The translations under genes were made by a program, and so were the position numbers. From positions 1 through 64,000 of the forward strand of contig WRHK01000011.1 of NCBI GenBank assembly GCA_009783295.1: 64,000 nt of DNA, written 5' to 3'. This stretch comes from Promicromonosporaceae bacterium. Lineage in GTDB: Bacteria > Actinomycetota > Actinomycetes > Actinomycetales > Cellulomonadaceae. This document shows, piece by piece, positions 52,653 through 60,622 of this stretch. Each line of letters opens with the position of its first letter. Within the stretch, counting starts at the first letter, position 1. Below the pieces are notes generated by a model. The model made no database searches. It was not told the origin of the DNA and saw only the letters and a list, made by a program, of their open reading frames with translations.

Positions 52653-53705
52653 ATGGCCACAACGCTCGAGTTCAACGTCATCGGCGTCGACAAGGCATCG
52701 TCCACGTTCTCAGCGGTCGGCGACTCGGCGAAGGCGTCGTCTCAGAAGATCGTCGAGGCGTCAAAGGAGGCCGGTGGCGGCCTCGACTCGATCGCCGAGG
52801 GGTCCGACAACGTGGCGTCCAAGGGCGCGCAGGCTGCGGGCGCTCTGTCGGGTCTCGGGTCTGTCGTCGGTGGTCCGATCGGTGGGGCGATGGTCGGCGT
52901 CGGGTCGGCGATGCAGATCGCGGCGGATGCCGGTGACCTGCTCAACGCCGCCGTAGAGGGCGGACGGCTCGCGCTAGAGGCATTCAAGAACAGCACCATC
53001 GTGACGACCGTCGTCGAGAAGGCCGCCACGGCGGGAAAGATCGCGTCCGCTGCCGCTGCCGGTGCCGTCGCCGCTGCCTCGGGGGTCGCGACGGCGGCGC
53101 AGTGGGCGTGGAACGCGGCAATGACAGCGAATCCCATTGGTCTGATCGTGGCGGGCATCGCCCTGCTGATTGCGGGCATCGTCCTACTCGTGAAGCACTG
53201 GTCCAGCGTCAAGAGCGCCGCCGTCGACGCCTGGGACGGCATCAAGGGCGCATGGAACGGCGCCGTGAGCTTCTTCGAGGGCATCGGCAACAGCATCAAG
53301 GGCGCGTTCAAGGGTGCGTTCAACGCCGTTGCTGGCTGGTGGAACCACGGCCCGGGGTCGCTGTCCTGGACGGTGCCCTCGTGGCTGCCTGGCATCGGCG
53401 GGCACACGCTGAGCGTCCCGAACATCCCCATGCTCGCGACAGGCGGCACGATCGCTCAGCCTGGCTGGGCCGTCGTCGGAGAGCGTGGCCCAGAGTGGGC
53501 CTGGATGCCTCAGGGTGCCGGTGTGCTGCCCCACGGGGTGCAGCCGCCTGCCGCTGGATCATCCGACAGTGGTGCGGTCGTGGCCGAGCTCCAGGCGCTG
53601 CGTGAGGCGATCGTGCAGCACGGTGTCCAGGTTGCCTCTGGTGTGCTGGCCGTGAGCGACCGGGCGGCGGCGGGAATGAGACGCACGCAGGGTCGCTGGG
53701 CGTAG
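52653..53705 (+). CDS. Short tail tape-measure-like protein of element 1
   Basis: The 350-aa protein starts MATTLEFNVIGVDKASSTFSAVGDSAKASSQK, a typical tape-measure N-terminus. A long Ala/Gly-rich hydrophobic region follows (GAVAAASGVATAAQWAWNAAMTANPIGLIVAGIALLIAGIVLLVKHW), and a C-terminal tape-measure-like segment with WNHGPGSLSWTVPSWLPGIGGHT. Full tape-measure proteins are usually over 700 aa, so this is a short form. It would fit a tail or membrane-penetrating component, or be a relic. The ATG follows AAGAGGA. Confidence 0.72.
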   Translation: MATTLEFNVIGVDKASSTFSAVGDSAKASSQKIVEASKEAGGGLDSIAEGSDNVASKGAQAAGALSGLGSVVGGPIGGAMVGVGSAMQIAADAGDLLNAAVEGGRLALEAFKNSTIVTTVVEKAATAGKIASAAAAGAVAAASGVATAAQWAWNAAMTANPIGLIVAGIALLIAGIVLLVKHWSSVKSAAVDAWDGIKGAWNGAVSFFEGIGNSIKGAFKGAFNAVAGWWNHGPGSLSWTVPSWLPGIGGHTLSVPNIPMLATGGTIAQPGWAVVGERGPEWAWMPQGAGVLPHGVQPPAAGSSDSGAVVAELQALREAIVQHGVQVASGVLAVSDRAAAGMRRTQGRWA

Positions 53706-53715
53706 GCACACGCAG

Positions 53716-53757
53716 AGGGCCGCCGTGGTTGTCCGATCGGACGCCTACGGCGGCCCT
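53716..53757 (+). terminator. Terminator after the tape-measure-like gene
   Basis: An 11-bp perfect stem (AGGGCCGCCGT with ACGGCGGCCCT) with a 20-base loop that contains the palindrome TCCGATCGGA. It lies 10 bases after the stop. Confidence 0.7.
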
Positions 53758-54041
53758 TGCTCTGTCCCCCACCCCGAACAACCCACGAACCATCGCCCGA
53801 TATCGCGTCTCGGATCACGACCAGTGGCGCACCCCCGGATCGGGAGCGCGCTGAGCGTGAACACCCGGCGTCGTCGTGCACTACGTCGTCGAGCGGCCCC
53901 CGACCGTCAACGGGGGACGAAGCATGTACGGCGGTCGCTGATTGCGGCTCAGGACCGTGAAGGAGGAAGCCGAGAACAGGCCCAGGAGGCTCGCTCAGAG
54001 CGCCGGACGGACGATCGCCCGCCCGGCACCCTCAACGAGCC
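53758..54041. other. 284-bp region without supported gene
   Basis: Plus-strand frames here encode only Arg-rich low-complexity sequence with no ribosome site. It contains the AAGGAGGAAG at 53959 but no convincing ORF after it. I see no clear RNA structure. Confidence 0.4.
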
Positions 54042-54155
54042 TCACAGGGCGTTCTGGGCCTCGTACTGGCGCATCGCTTCCACGAGCTCAAGCGCTCCGT
54101 CTGCCCAGGCGTCGGCGATCTGGCCCACGGTCATGTCGTCGTCGACGGCGCTCAC
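54042..54155 (-). CDS. Very small protein of element 1 (minus strand)
   Basis: A 37-aa product, MSAVDDDMTVGQIADAWADG at the start and MRQYEAQNAL at the end. It starts by GTGA overlap with the upstream membrane-protein gene (stop at 54152-54154), which supports translation. Unrecognised. Confidence 0.55.
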   Translation of the reverse strand: MSAVDDDMTVGQIADAWADGALELVEAMRQYEAQNAL

Positions 54156-54361
54156 AGGTTCACGCTCACGAAGGCGTGCCCGGCGTAGTTACCCTGCTGC
54201 TCAGCGCGCCACACGCACACCGAGGCGCCGGAGCCGTCGTCGGACGTGCACGCGGGAGCGAACACCACGGCCAGGACGACGGCGAGAGCAGCGGCGAGCG
54301 CGGCGATGGAAGCCCAGAAGGCCACCTCGAACGCGACGTCGCCGACGGTAAGGTTCTTCAT
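54152..54361 (-). CDS. Single-helix membrane protein of element 1 (minus strand)
   Basis: The 69-aa product has one strong hydrophobic helix (FWASIAALAAALAVVLAVVFAPACTS) followed by a small polar tail (DDGSGASVCVWRAEQQGNYA). An AGGAAGAG site precedes the ATG. It is translated away from the right end into the element. It could be a lysis-type or membrane-associated protein, but this is only a possibility. Confidence 0.65.
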   Translation of the reverse strand: MKNLTVGDVAFEVAFWASIAALAAALAVVLAVVFAPACTSDDGSGASVCVWRAEQQGNYAGHAFVSVNL

Positions 54362-54390
54362 GACAGGCACCTCTTCCTAGGTGGTTGTCA

Positions 54391-54430
54391 GCCCGTCCGG
54401 AGTTGCACCTCCGAGGCGGGCGTTCTTGTC
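54391..54430 (+). terminator. Terminator at the right end of element 1
   Basis: GCCCG (54391-54395) pairs with CGGGC (54417-54421), with an inner CGGAG/CTCCG pairing; GTTCTTGTCT follows. It would stop plus-strand transcripts before the attR and the cpaF remainder. Confidence 0.6.
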
Positions 54431-54458
54431 TCAGGTAGGCGAGTCATCCGCCCACGCA

Positions 54459-54469
54459 CTGCGGCTCGA
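54459..54469. other. attR of element 1
   Basis: CTG (54459-54461) is the shared core, followed by CGGCTCGA of cpaF. Rejoining with the left half-site restores the cpaF reading frame. Confidence 0.8.
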
Positions 54470-55004
54470 CGTGCGGGACAGCGTCGCGATGCAGTGCCGC
54501 CAGCCCTCGCTCGAAGGCACCGGCGAGATCCCGCTGCGCCGCCTGGTCAAGGAGGCGCTGCGCATGCGGCCCGACCGGATCGTGGTCGGGGAGGTGCGCG
54601 AGGCGGAGAGCTTCGACCTGCTCGTCGCGCTCAACAGCGGCGTTCCGGGGATGTGCACGCTCCACGCGAACAGCGCGCGCGAGGCCGTCACCAAGCTCTG
54701 CACGCTCCCCCTCCTGGCGGGCGAGAACGTGACGCATCACTTCGTGGTGCCGACGGTCGCGAACGCCGTCGACGTCGTCGTGCACCTGGGCGTCACGCCC
54801 GACGGCGTGCGGCAGGTCCGCGAGATCGTCGCCGTGACGGGGCGGGTCGAGGAGGGGCGCGTCGAGTGCGCCGGGCTCTTCCACCGCCAGCCCGCGGCCC
54901 TCGGCGGGCGGCTGGTGCGCGGCGACGGGTACCCGTCCGGCGAGGAGCGGTTCGCGCGCGCCGGGATCGACGTGCGGGCGCTGCTCGCGTCGGAGGTCCT
55001 CTGA
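54462..55004 (+). pseudogene. cpaF: cpaF/tadA pilus ATPase, C-terminal segment (interrupted by element 1)
   Basis: The segment continues directly from the N-terminal part: RLDVRDSVAMQCRQPSLEGTGEIPLRRLVKEALRMRPDRIVVGEVREAESFDLL (the Walker B region), then GVPGMCTLHANSARE (His box). The frame matches residue 239 of the joined protein. The protein ends DVRALLASEVL. One base separates it from the ATG of the next gene. Confidence 0.92.
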
Positions 55005-55005
55005 C

Positions 55006-55863
55006 ATGGGCGTGCTCGCCGGGCTGGGCCTGGGGCTCGGGTTGTTCGTGGTCTGGTGGTCCTTCTGGGTCCCGAGCGGGCAGCCGCGCCGGGTGTCCGC
55101 GCGGCGTGCGCGCACCCAGGACCTGCTGGTCCAGGCGGGCGTCGCGTCGGTGACCCCGGGCGGCCTGTACGCGGCGAGCGCTGCGCTCGGGGCCGTCGTG
55201 CTGCTCGTGGTGCTCGCCACGACGCGGTCGCCCGCGATCGGCCTGTGCTTCGCCGTGATGGCCGCGGCGGCGCCGTCGGCCCTGGTCACGGCACGCGCCC
55301 GACGACGACGCCGCGACCTGCGCGAGGTGTGGCCCGAGGTGGTCGACCACCTCGCCTCCGGGGTGCGCGCCGGGCTGTCGCTGCCCGAGGCGGTCGGGCA
55401 GCTCGGCGAGCGCGGCCCCGTGGAGCTGCGCGAGCCGTTCGCCCGGTTCGCGGCCGACTACCGCGCGACCGGGCAGTTCACGCCCTGCCTCGACGGGCTC
55501 AAGGCCCGCCTCGCCGACCCCGTGGCCGACCGGATCATCGAGGCGCTGCGACTGACGCGCGAGGTGGGCGGGTCCGACCTGGGGCGGCTGCTCCGGACGC
55601 TCTCGACGTTCCTGCGGGAGGACGCCCGCACTCGCGGGGAGCTCGAAGCCCGTCAGAGCTGGACCGTCGCCGGTGCTCGCCTCGCCGCGACCGGCCCCTG
55701 GGTGGTGCTCGCCTTCCTCGCGACCCGGCCCGAGACGGCCCGGGCGTACGACTCCGCGGCGGGCGTGCTGGTGCTCGCGGGCGGGGCCGCCTGCTCCGTG
55801 GTGGCATACCGGCTGATGCGCCGGATCGGGCGGCTGCCCGAGGAAGGCCGGGTGCTGCGATGA
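55006..55863 (+). CDS. tadB: Type II secretion F-family protein (TadB-like)
   Basis: The 285-aa inner-membrane platform protein of the Tad pilus has two N-terminal hydrophobic segments (GLGLGLGLFVVWWSFWV and LGAVVLLVVLATT). A GspF/T2SSF domain follows (LREVWPEVVDHLASGVRAGLSLPEAVGQLGERGPVELREPFARF), and helices at the C-terminus. It follows cpaF by 1 bp and overlaps tadC (ATGA), so the three genes form one operon cut by element 1. Confidence 0.9.
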   Translation: MGVLAGLGLGLGLFVVWWSFWVPSGQPRRVSARRARTQDLLVQAGVASVTPGGLYAASAALGAVVLLVVLATTRSPAIGLCFAVMAAAAPSALVTARARRRRRDLREVWPEVVDHLASGVRAGLSLPEAVGQLGERGPVELREPFARFAADYRATGQFTPCLDGLKARLADPVADRIIEALRLTREVGGSDLGRLLRTLSTFLREDARTRGELEARQSWTVAGARLAATGPWVVLAFLATRPETARAYDSAAGVLVLAGGAACSVVAYRLMRRIGRLPEEGRVLR

Positions 55864-56738
55864 CCGCCGGGTTCTCCGCGACCGGCGCGCTCCTCGGGCT
55901 CGCGTTCGGGCTGGGGCTGCTGGTCGCGATCGCCGGGCTGCGCGAGCGCCGGATGACGCTGGCCCGCCGCCTGGCCCCCGCGCTGCGGCAGCGCGATGCG
56001 ACCAGCGGCCTGCTGCGCGAGCAGCCCGCGCGCTCGCCGTTCCCCGTGGTGGAGCGCCTCCTGGCGCCGTGGGTGGCGGACATCGCCGGCTGGTTCGAGC
56101 GGCTCGGGTCGACGCGCGCGGACGTGCGGCGGCGGCTCGACCGGGCCGGGTCGGCCGAGACGGTCGACCAGTTCCGCGCCCGGCAGGTGGTGTGGACCGT
56201 CTCCGGGCTGGGCGCCGGCCTGGCGCTCGCGCTGCTCATCGGCGCGGCCCGCGGCTTCGCCCCGCTGCCCCTCGCGCTGCTGGTGCTGCTCTGCGCCGCG
56301 TGCGGCTTCGCCGGCTGCGACCAGATGCTCGCCCGTCAGATCACCCAGCGCGAGGAGCGCATGGTCGCGGAGTTCCCGACCATCGCCGAGCTGCTCGCCC
56401 TGGCCGTCACGGCCGGCGAGGCGCCCGTCGCGGCGCTCGAGCGCGTCGCGACGACCGCGCACGGCGAGCTCTCGGCCGAGATCCGCCGGATGCTCGGCGA
56501 CGTCCGCGCCGGAGCGCCCGTGGGGCAGGCCCTCACGGACATGGCCGACCGGACCGGGCTCCCCTCCCTCGCGAGGTTCGCGGAGGGCGTGGCCGTCGCG
56601 CTCGAACGAGGCACGCCTCTGGCCGACGTGCTCCGCGCCCAGGCCCAGGACGTCCGCGAGTCGGGGCGCCGCGCCCTGATGGAGCTCGGCGGCAAGCGCG
56701 AGGTCGTGATGCTCGTGCCGGTCATCATCGACCTGTAA
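55860..56738 (+). pseudogene. tadC: Type II secretion F-family protein (TadC-like), C-terminus lost at element 2
   Basis: The 292-aa product has the TadC pattern: N-terminal hydrophobic helices, then a T2SSF domain (AEFPTIAELLALAVTAGEAPVAALERVATTAHGEL...). It ends RALMELGGKREVVMLVPVIIDL followed by TAA. Family proteins continue after MLVPV with about 20 residues of a final membrane helix (typically VFLVLPVTVLFAV). The divergence lies after GTCATC, near 56725. I infer the remainder is on the far side of element 2, beyond the window. Confidence 0.85.
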
Positions 56739-56751
56739 CCCTTCGTTCACC

Positions 56752-57564
56752 TCAGGTCAGGCTGTCCCGCTCCGCAGACTCCCGCTCCCCCGGGTGGATC
56801 GCCGCCCGGAGCGCCAAGAGCAATGCGCCGCAGGTAGCCTTCACGGCCTCCTGGCATTCCCGAAGCGCCTCGCCCGTCGGCGGGTGCCCCGGTATCTGGT
56901 CGAACCGGCCCACCAGAACGTCGACCATAACCAGCATCCGCAGCGACGTGTCGGCGACTGCCTGCCCAGCCCTCGCGACCTCAACCGCGCCGAGCAGCAT
57001 GACCTCGTCGAGTGCCCGGTCGAACTCGTCGTGAGCCGCCTCTAGGTCGTCTTGATACGCCTTGCCGCGGAGCTTCCACTGCTCGACGCTGTAGTGCGCG
57101 ACGCTGCTCGACGACGCGACCCTGCGCAATGCCCTTCGCGCGCGTTCTAGGTCGACGTACGCCTCGCGGGTCGCGTCGAGCATGTGGGCGTGGGTGGCCT
57201 GACTAAGAGCGTTCTCGTGACGCATGTTCTCGGCGTCGATCGCGGCCCTCACGCGCGCATCCTCTGCTGTGCGCGCCTCGTAGCGGCGGCGATCCTCCGC
57301 TTCGCGCTCCGCCTTCGCGCGGCGGTCCTCCGCCGCGAGCGTCGCAACCGCCTGACGGCCCTCGGCCTCACGTGCGGCCGCTGCCCGTCGGTTCTCGGCG
57401 TCGAGCACGTTGGCCGCTCGGACGTTCTCCGCATCGATGGTGTTCGCGGCGCGCAGGTTCTCCGCCTTGATCATGCTGTGACTCGACCAGATGCTCGCGA
57501 ACACCACACCGAACAGCGCAACGCCCGCAACGACCAGGGGCACCCAGACGCTTGGATCTTTCAT
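56752..57564 (-). CDS. Membrane-anchored coiled-coil protein of element 2
   Basis: The 270-aa protein has an N-terminal membrane helix (VWVPLVVAGVALFGVVFASIW) and then a long Ala/Glu/Arg-rich region with a repeated unit similar to AENxRAAN and DAENRRAAA. This is a probable coiled-coil, followed by a helical C-terminal domain. It is the last gene towards the left end of the element, running away from it. Function unknown; membrane attachment would fit host takeover or immunity, but nothing proves it. Confidence 0.7.
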   Translation of the reverse strand: MKDPSVWVPLVVAGVALFGVVFASIWSSHSMIKAENLRAANTIDAENVRAANVLDAENRRAAAAREAEGRQAVATLAAEDRRAKAEREAEDRRRYEARTAEDARVRAAIDAENMRHENALSQATHAHMLDATREAYVDLERARRALRRVASSSSVAHYSVEQWKLRGKAYQDDLEAAHDEFDRALDEVMLLGAVEVARAGQAVADTSLRMLVMVDVLVGRFDQIPGHPPTGEALRECQEAVKATCGALLLALRAAIHPGERESAERDSLT

Positions 57565-57648
57565 GCCGCGACGCTATCGGCGCAGGCGTCGGGTTGAATC
57601 GCACCGACACACCGCGACGACGCCTGCATGCGCGCCCACACTGTCGGA

Positions 57649-57915
57649 ATGACGACGACACCCCTGCCCGCCTGGGCCACCGAGCGACACAGCACATTCG
57701 ACGACGGATCCGCCCTCGTCGCCCGCGCCGCATCGACCAGCCTCGGCACCGTGGTGCTGCTCGGATCACAGGCCGCCGACGGCACCACGGACGTTGCCGC
57801 CGGGTTCGTCCTTGAACTGCCACCGGCAGACGTGATGGTCCGGGACGCCGCACAGATACGCGAGCTCGCGAACGCTCTAGCGGATCTCGCCGACGCCCTG
57901 GACGCGGGAGTCTGA
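57649..57915 (+). CDS. Small hypothetical protein of element 2
   Basis: The 88-aa product (MTTTPLPAWATERHSTFDDGSALVARAAS...) has an acidic helical C-terminus (AQIRELANALADLADALDAGV). It is the only plus-strand gene in this part. An ATG at 57628 is an alternative start; neither has a strong ribosome site. No known family. Confidence 0.55.
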   Translation: MTTTPLPAWATERHSTFDDGSALVARAASTSLGTVVLLGSQAADGTTDVAAGFVLELPPADVMVRDAAQIRELANALADLADALDAGV

Positions 57916-58118
57916 CCCCGGGGGCATGGCCCTCGACCTGCGGAAATGTCTCATTCCCCCTAAGGTTAGCGATCTCTCCCCAAGCAACCCCCCGGGTACC
58001 GCTAACAAGGCGATTAGGTGGCATTCTGTGGGGTCTGACCTGGGCGTTTGAGTGCCGGACGTGAGTACCGCAATGGGTGTCACACGTGCCGTTAGCGCTA
58101 TGCCTTCGGGCACGAAAA

Positions 58119-58156
58119 GGCGGCCCCGTCCCTACCCGCGGAAAAACGGAGCCGCC
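58119..58156. terminator. Hairpin in the element 2 gap
   Basis: GGCGGC-C-CCGT (58119-58129) pairs with ACGG-A-GCCGCC (58146-58156), with one mismatch. On the minus strand it is followed by CCTTTTCGTG, so it may end the capsid operon. Confidence 0.55.
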
Positions 58157-58277
58157 CTCGTCGGCACCTTCGTCTGGTCGCTCCATCACCCATGAATTGA
58201 AAGGACGACCCGGCGCGCGTGCCTACGGCCAGCCTGCCATTCCCGCGTCGGGCACCGACGGATAAGGCGACAAAGCG

Positions 58278-58311
58278 ACGCCCGGCCGTCGTGTTTACGA
58301 CGGCCGGGCGT
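58278..58311. terminator. Perfect 15-bp hairpin after the capsid gene of element 2
   Basis: Arms 58278-58292 and 58297-58311 pair over 15 bp with a GTTT loop. It lies just downstream of the capsid stop on the minus strand and is followed there by CGCTTTGTCG. Confidence 0.75.
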
Positions 58312-58322
58312 TGTTCTGCGAA

Positions 58323-59173
58323 CTACGCCGCCGAGTCGGCAACCGTGAACTTCGCCAGGCGCTCCGGGAACGTGACCTTTGCACCAATACGCCAGGTCGC
58401 GCGCAGCACGGTCGCGTCGCGTTGAACAGCGCGTGCTCGCTCACGGCGACGCGGACGTCGCCGATCGCGGACACAATGGCGCTCTTGTCGAGAACCATGA
58501 GGGTCGACCCCGTGATGAACGGCGAGACCAGCACGGGCAGGCCCAGCAGCACGCGCGCGGCGTCCTCGGTGCCCGCGCCGAGCAAGGTCGCGTTGTAATC
58601 GGTGCCGACGCGCAGCTGGCGCAGGCGGCCCCACGCCTCGGGCGACGCGACGATGTGAGTCGGCTGCGCAAGGTTGCCCTCGACCTCGGCAATACCGGCG
58701 ACCAGCGCGTCGAGATTCCCGTCGATCACGCCGCCGTCGACAATGCCGGAGGCGTTAAGCAGCCCGCCGGGCGGCGTCAGGGCCGGGGCGGCCGGGTTCG
58801 GGGCCGCGATGTATGCGGCGTCGGCGGCGGCGGTCAGCGACCGGCCGAACGACCGCGCGATCATCGGGGCCGTGGCGCTCTGGTGGTACTGCTCGTTGCT
58901 CAGCCGGGCGAGCTTTGCGACCTTGCCCGTCGCGATGACGACCTCGTCGAGCTCGGGGTTGTCAATCTCGATCTCGTCGCCCTCGGGAACGAACCCGGCG
59001 ACGCCGTCGCGAATGAACGCGGCGCGCACGAACTGAGAATCGCCGTCGACCTGCGCGACTCGCGTCGAGGTCTGGGTGATAAGAGCCTCGGGAACGATCG
59101 TGTCCGGGGCGAACGTGTTGACGTCCGGCGACCAGGATGCCGCGCTATTTCCGGTGGTAATCAGGGAAGACAT
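58323..59173 (-). pseudogene. HK97-type major capsid protein of element 2 with a frameshift
   Basis: The minus-strand frame from ATG 59173 reads as a compact HK97-type capsid protein: MSSLITTGNSAASWSPDVNTFAPDTIVPEAL through HIVASPEAWGRLRQLRVGTDYNATLLG and STLMVLDKSAIVSAIGDVRVAVSEHALFNA. At about 58411-58420 one base is missing, so the frame would end in unrelated Arg/Ser-rich sequence at 58295. The next frame continues the family C-terminus, TVLRATWRIGAKVTFPERLAKFTVADSAA, to TAG at 58323. It is either a recent pseudogene, a slippage site, or a sequencing error. A GGGG-rich ribosome site precedes the ATG. Confidence 0.82.
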
Positions 59174-59339
59174 TTGGTCTGCCCCTTTCCGGCGGCCTCT
59201 ATGCCGCCAACGTGACGAATGGATTTCGTCCGTCGGCCGCAGGCCGTCCGGCGTGCCCCACGGGGGCCGCTAGAACAAAAGGGTGGGCACCTGGCCCGGC
59301 ATCCTTCGCTCAATGCAAAGAATACCGGACCAGGCCCTT
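59174..59339. other. 166-bp gap upstream of the element 2 capsid gene
   Basis: This gap includes imperfect 13-bp arms around 59290-59330 (CCTGGcCCGGcAT against ATaCCGGaCCAGG, two mismatches) and the capsid ribosome site. I see no gene. Confidence 0.4.
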
Positions 59340-59825
59340 TCACCAGGAATACGAACTGTCGTGGTGGCGCTTGGACGGCGGGCGGAATGCGTCCACGAGG
59401 CGGTTCGGCACGTCGTCCGGAGCCGGGCGGCCCGGAGGCACGTGTCTGCGGTTCCCGAGCGGCGGCCCGGCCAGGCCAAGCGCGTCGGCCGCACTCGTGA
59501 TCGCCGCGTGAGCCTTGTCGGCGTCGACGCGCCCGTCGTCGGCGAGCAGGTCGGCGAGGTTTACTCCGGCGGCCCACACGGCCGACGGCTGCGCGACGAC
59601 CTTTGCCGCCATGTTCTCGACGACCTCGCGGCGGACGGCGTCGAGCTGCGCGACCAGCGCGTCGCGCTCGGCCTCGACCTCCCGCAGCGCGGTGCGGTAG
59701 CGGGCGGCGTCGCGGCCCGCTCGGCTGCCCTCGGGCGCCTCGGGGGTCGTGTCGGTGGTAGGGGTGCCCTCGACCGGCGTCGGGTCGGTCTCGGTGCCCT
59801 CGACGGGCGTGGTGTTCTCGGTCAC
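59340..59825 (-). CDS. Scaffold-like acidic/coiled-coil protein of element 2
   Basis: The 161-aa protein has an acidic, Thr/Pro-rich N-terminus (TENTTPVEGTETDPTPVEGTP...). A coiled-coil follows (DAARYRTALREVEAERDALVAQLDAVRREVVE), and then a short C-terminal region. This composition and the position directly before the capsid gene match scaffolding proteins of HK97-like phages. Its ATG overlaps the stop of the gene before it (ATGA). Confidence 0.72.
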   Translation of the reverse strand: MTENTTPVEGTETDPTPVEGTPTTDTTPEAPEGSRAGRDAARYRTALREVEAERDALVAQLDAVRREVVENMAAKVVAQPSAVWAAGVNLADLLADDGRVDADKAHAAITSAADALGLAGPPLGNRRHVPPGRPAPDDVPNRLVDAFRPPSKRHHDSSYSW

Positions 59826-60397
59826 GATGCGTCCCCAACCAGGCGGGCCAGGGCAGGGCGGCCGGACGGCAGGTAGGCGCGTCCGACCATGAGCTGCTCG
59901 GTGACCTCGCGGGTCACGGGGCCGTCAGGGGTGTCGAACGTCTCCAGGTGCGTGACGTCGACCGTCTGCCCCTCCATTTCGGCGAGGGCTTCGAATGCGG
60001 CGATCAGGTCGGCCTTGGTGGTGTCCACGGGATGGATCTCCTTCGGGGTGGTGGTTGCGGTGGTCGTGTCGTCGAACGCGTCGAGCGCGTCGGTGACGGC
60101 CGCCAGGCGGGCGCGCACGTCCTCGCCACCGGTCGCGGCGATGTGGTCGAGCGCGGGCGCCACGACGAGCTCGGCGAGGTAGACGAGGGCGTCGACGGCG
60201 ACGTCGCGCCACACGTCTCCACCGACGGCGCGGCGCCACGTGGTGATGACGTGGTCAACGACGAATGCGGAGTCACCGGCCGCGACGGCGACGTCGACGG
60301 CCAGCCGCAGGCCGCGCCGTCCTCGCGTGTTGAGCAGCCGGGCGAAGCGGGCCGGGGCGTCGGGGTCGCGGAACAGGTCGTGCACGGGGTCGGTCAT
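59822..60397 (-). CDS. Hypothetical protein of element 2 upstream of the scaffold gene
   Basis: The 191-aa protein begins MTDPVHDLFRDPDAPARFARLLNTRGRRGLRLAVDVAVAAGD. It has a helical middle (DVWRDVAVDALVYLAELVVAPALDHIAATGGEDVRARLAAVTDAL) and an acidic C-terminus (VDVTHLETFDTPDGPVTREVTEQLMVGRAYLP). It is translationally coupled to the scaffold-like gene. It resembles no family I can name; a capsid-associated role is suggested by position. Confidence 0.65.
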   Translation of the reverse strand: MTDPVHDLFRDPDAPARFARLLNTRGRRGLRLAVDVAVAAGDSAFVVDHVITTWRRAVGGDVWRDVAVDALVYLAELVVAPALDHIAATGGEDVRARLAAVTDALDAFDDTTTATTTPKEIHPVDTTKADLIAAFEALAEMEGQTVDVTHLETFDTPDGPVTREVTEQLMVGRAYLPSGRPALARLVGDAS

Positions 60398-60622
60398 GGG
60401 CAGCCTTTCGGGGTTGTGTGTCGGGGTTGGCGTCCGAACCGTCCGACCCGTCCGAACGCCAGCGTTTTCAACGGCTCGGGCGGACGGGTCACGGACGGGT
60501 CGGACGGTTCGGCGGACGGAACGGACGGGTTACGGACGGATGCCCGAACGCCCGATTTCCGTTGGGAACATTGGGCTTCGGACGGTTCCGGACGCTTGGG
60601 ACGCATGCCCGGCAGGCACGCG
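60398..60622. other. 225-bp gap with iteron-like CGGACGG repeats
   Basis: Seven direct copies of CGGACGG lie at 60481, 60492, 60501, 60513, 60522, 60533 and 60579, spaced 9-12 bases, plus two inverted copies at 60439 and 60448. Bases 60434-60454 and 60492-60512 form a perfect 21-bp inverted repeat. It lies next to the DUF3631 ATPase gene and could be the replication origin or an operator. Confidence 0.75.

Larger units (their letters stand above)
46750..54461. mobile_element. Element 1: 7.7-kb serine-integrase element with HK97-type capsid gene, in cpaF
   Basis: The element is defined by the split cpaF frame and the shared CTG. It contains a serine integrase 23 bases inside the left end, a run of small overlapping genes, three 21-bp palindromes, an HK97-type capsid gene and a short tape-measure-like gene. 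A minus-strand pair of small genes and a terminator lie at the right end. No terminase, portal, prohead protease, lysis or identifiable replication-initiator gene was recognised. It looks like a phage-derived satellite or a reduced prophage. Confidence 0.88.
57916..58322. other. 407-bp gap with hairpins in element 2
   Basis: Two hairpins stand out and are listed separately. A third, smaller pair is GTTAGCG (about 57965) with CGCTAAC (about 57999). No coding sequence is supported. The gap separates the minus-strand capsid operon from the plus-strand small gene. Confidence 0.5.

Noticed and set aside
53725..54351. A 208-aa plus-strand frame in the right part of element 1
   Set aside because: Arg-rich low-complexity translation with no ribosome site, overlapping two better-supported minus-strand small genes.
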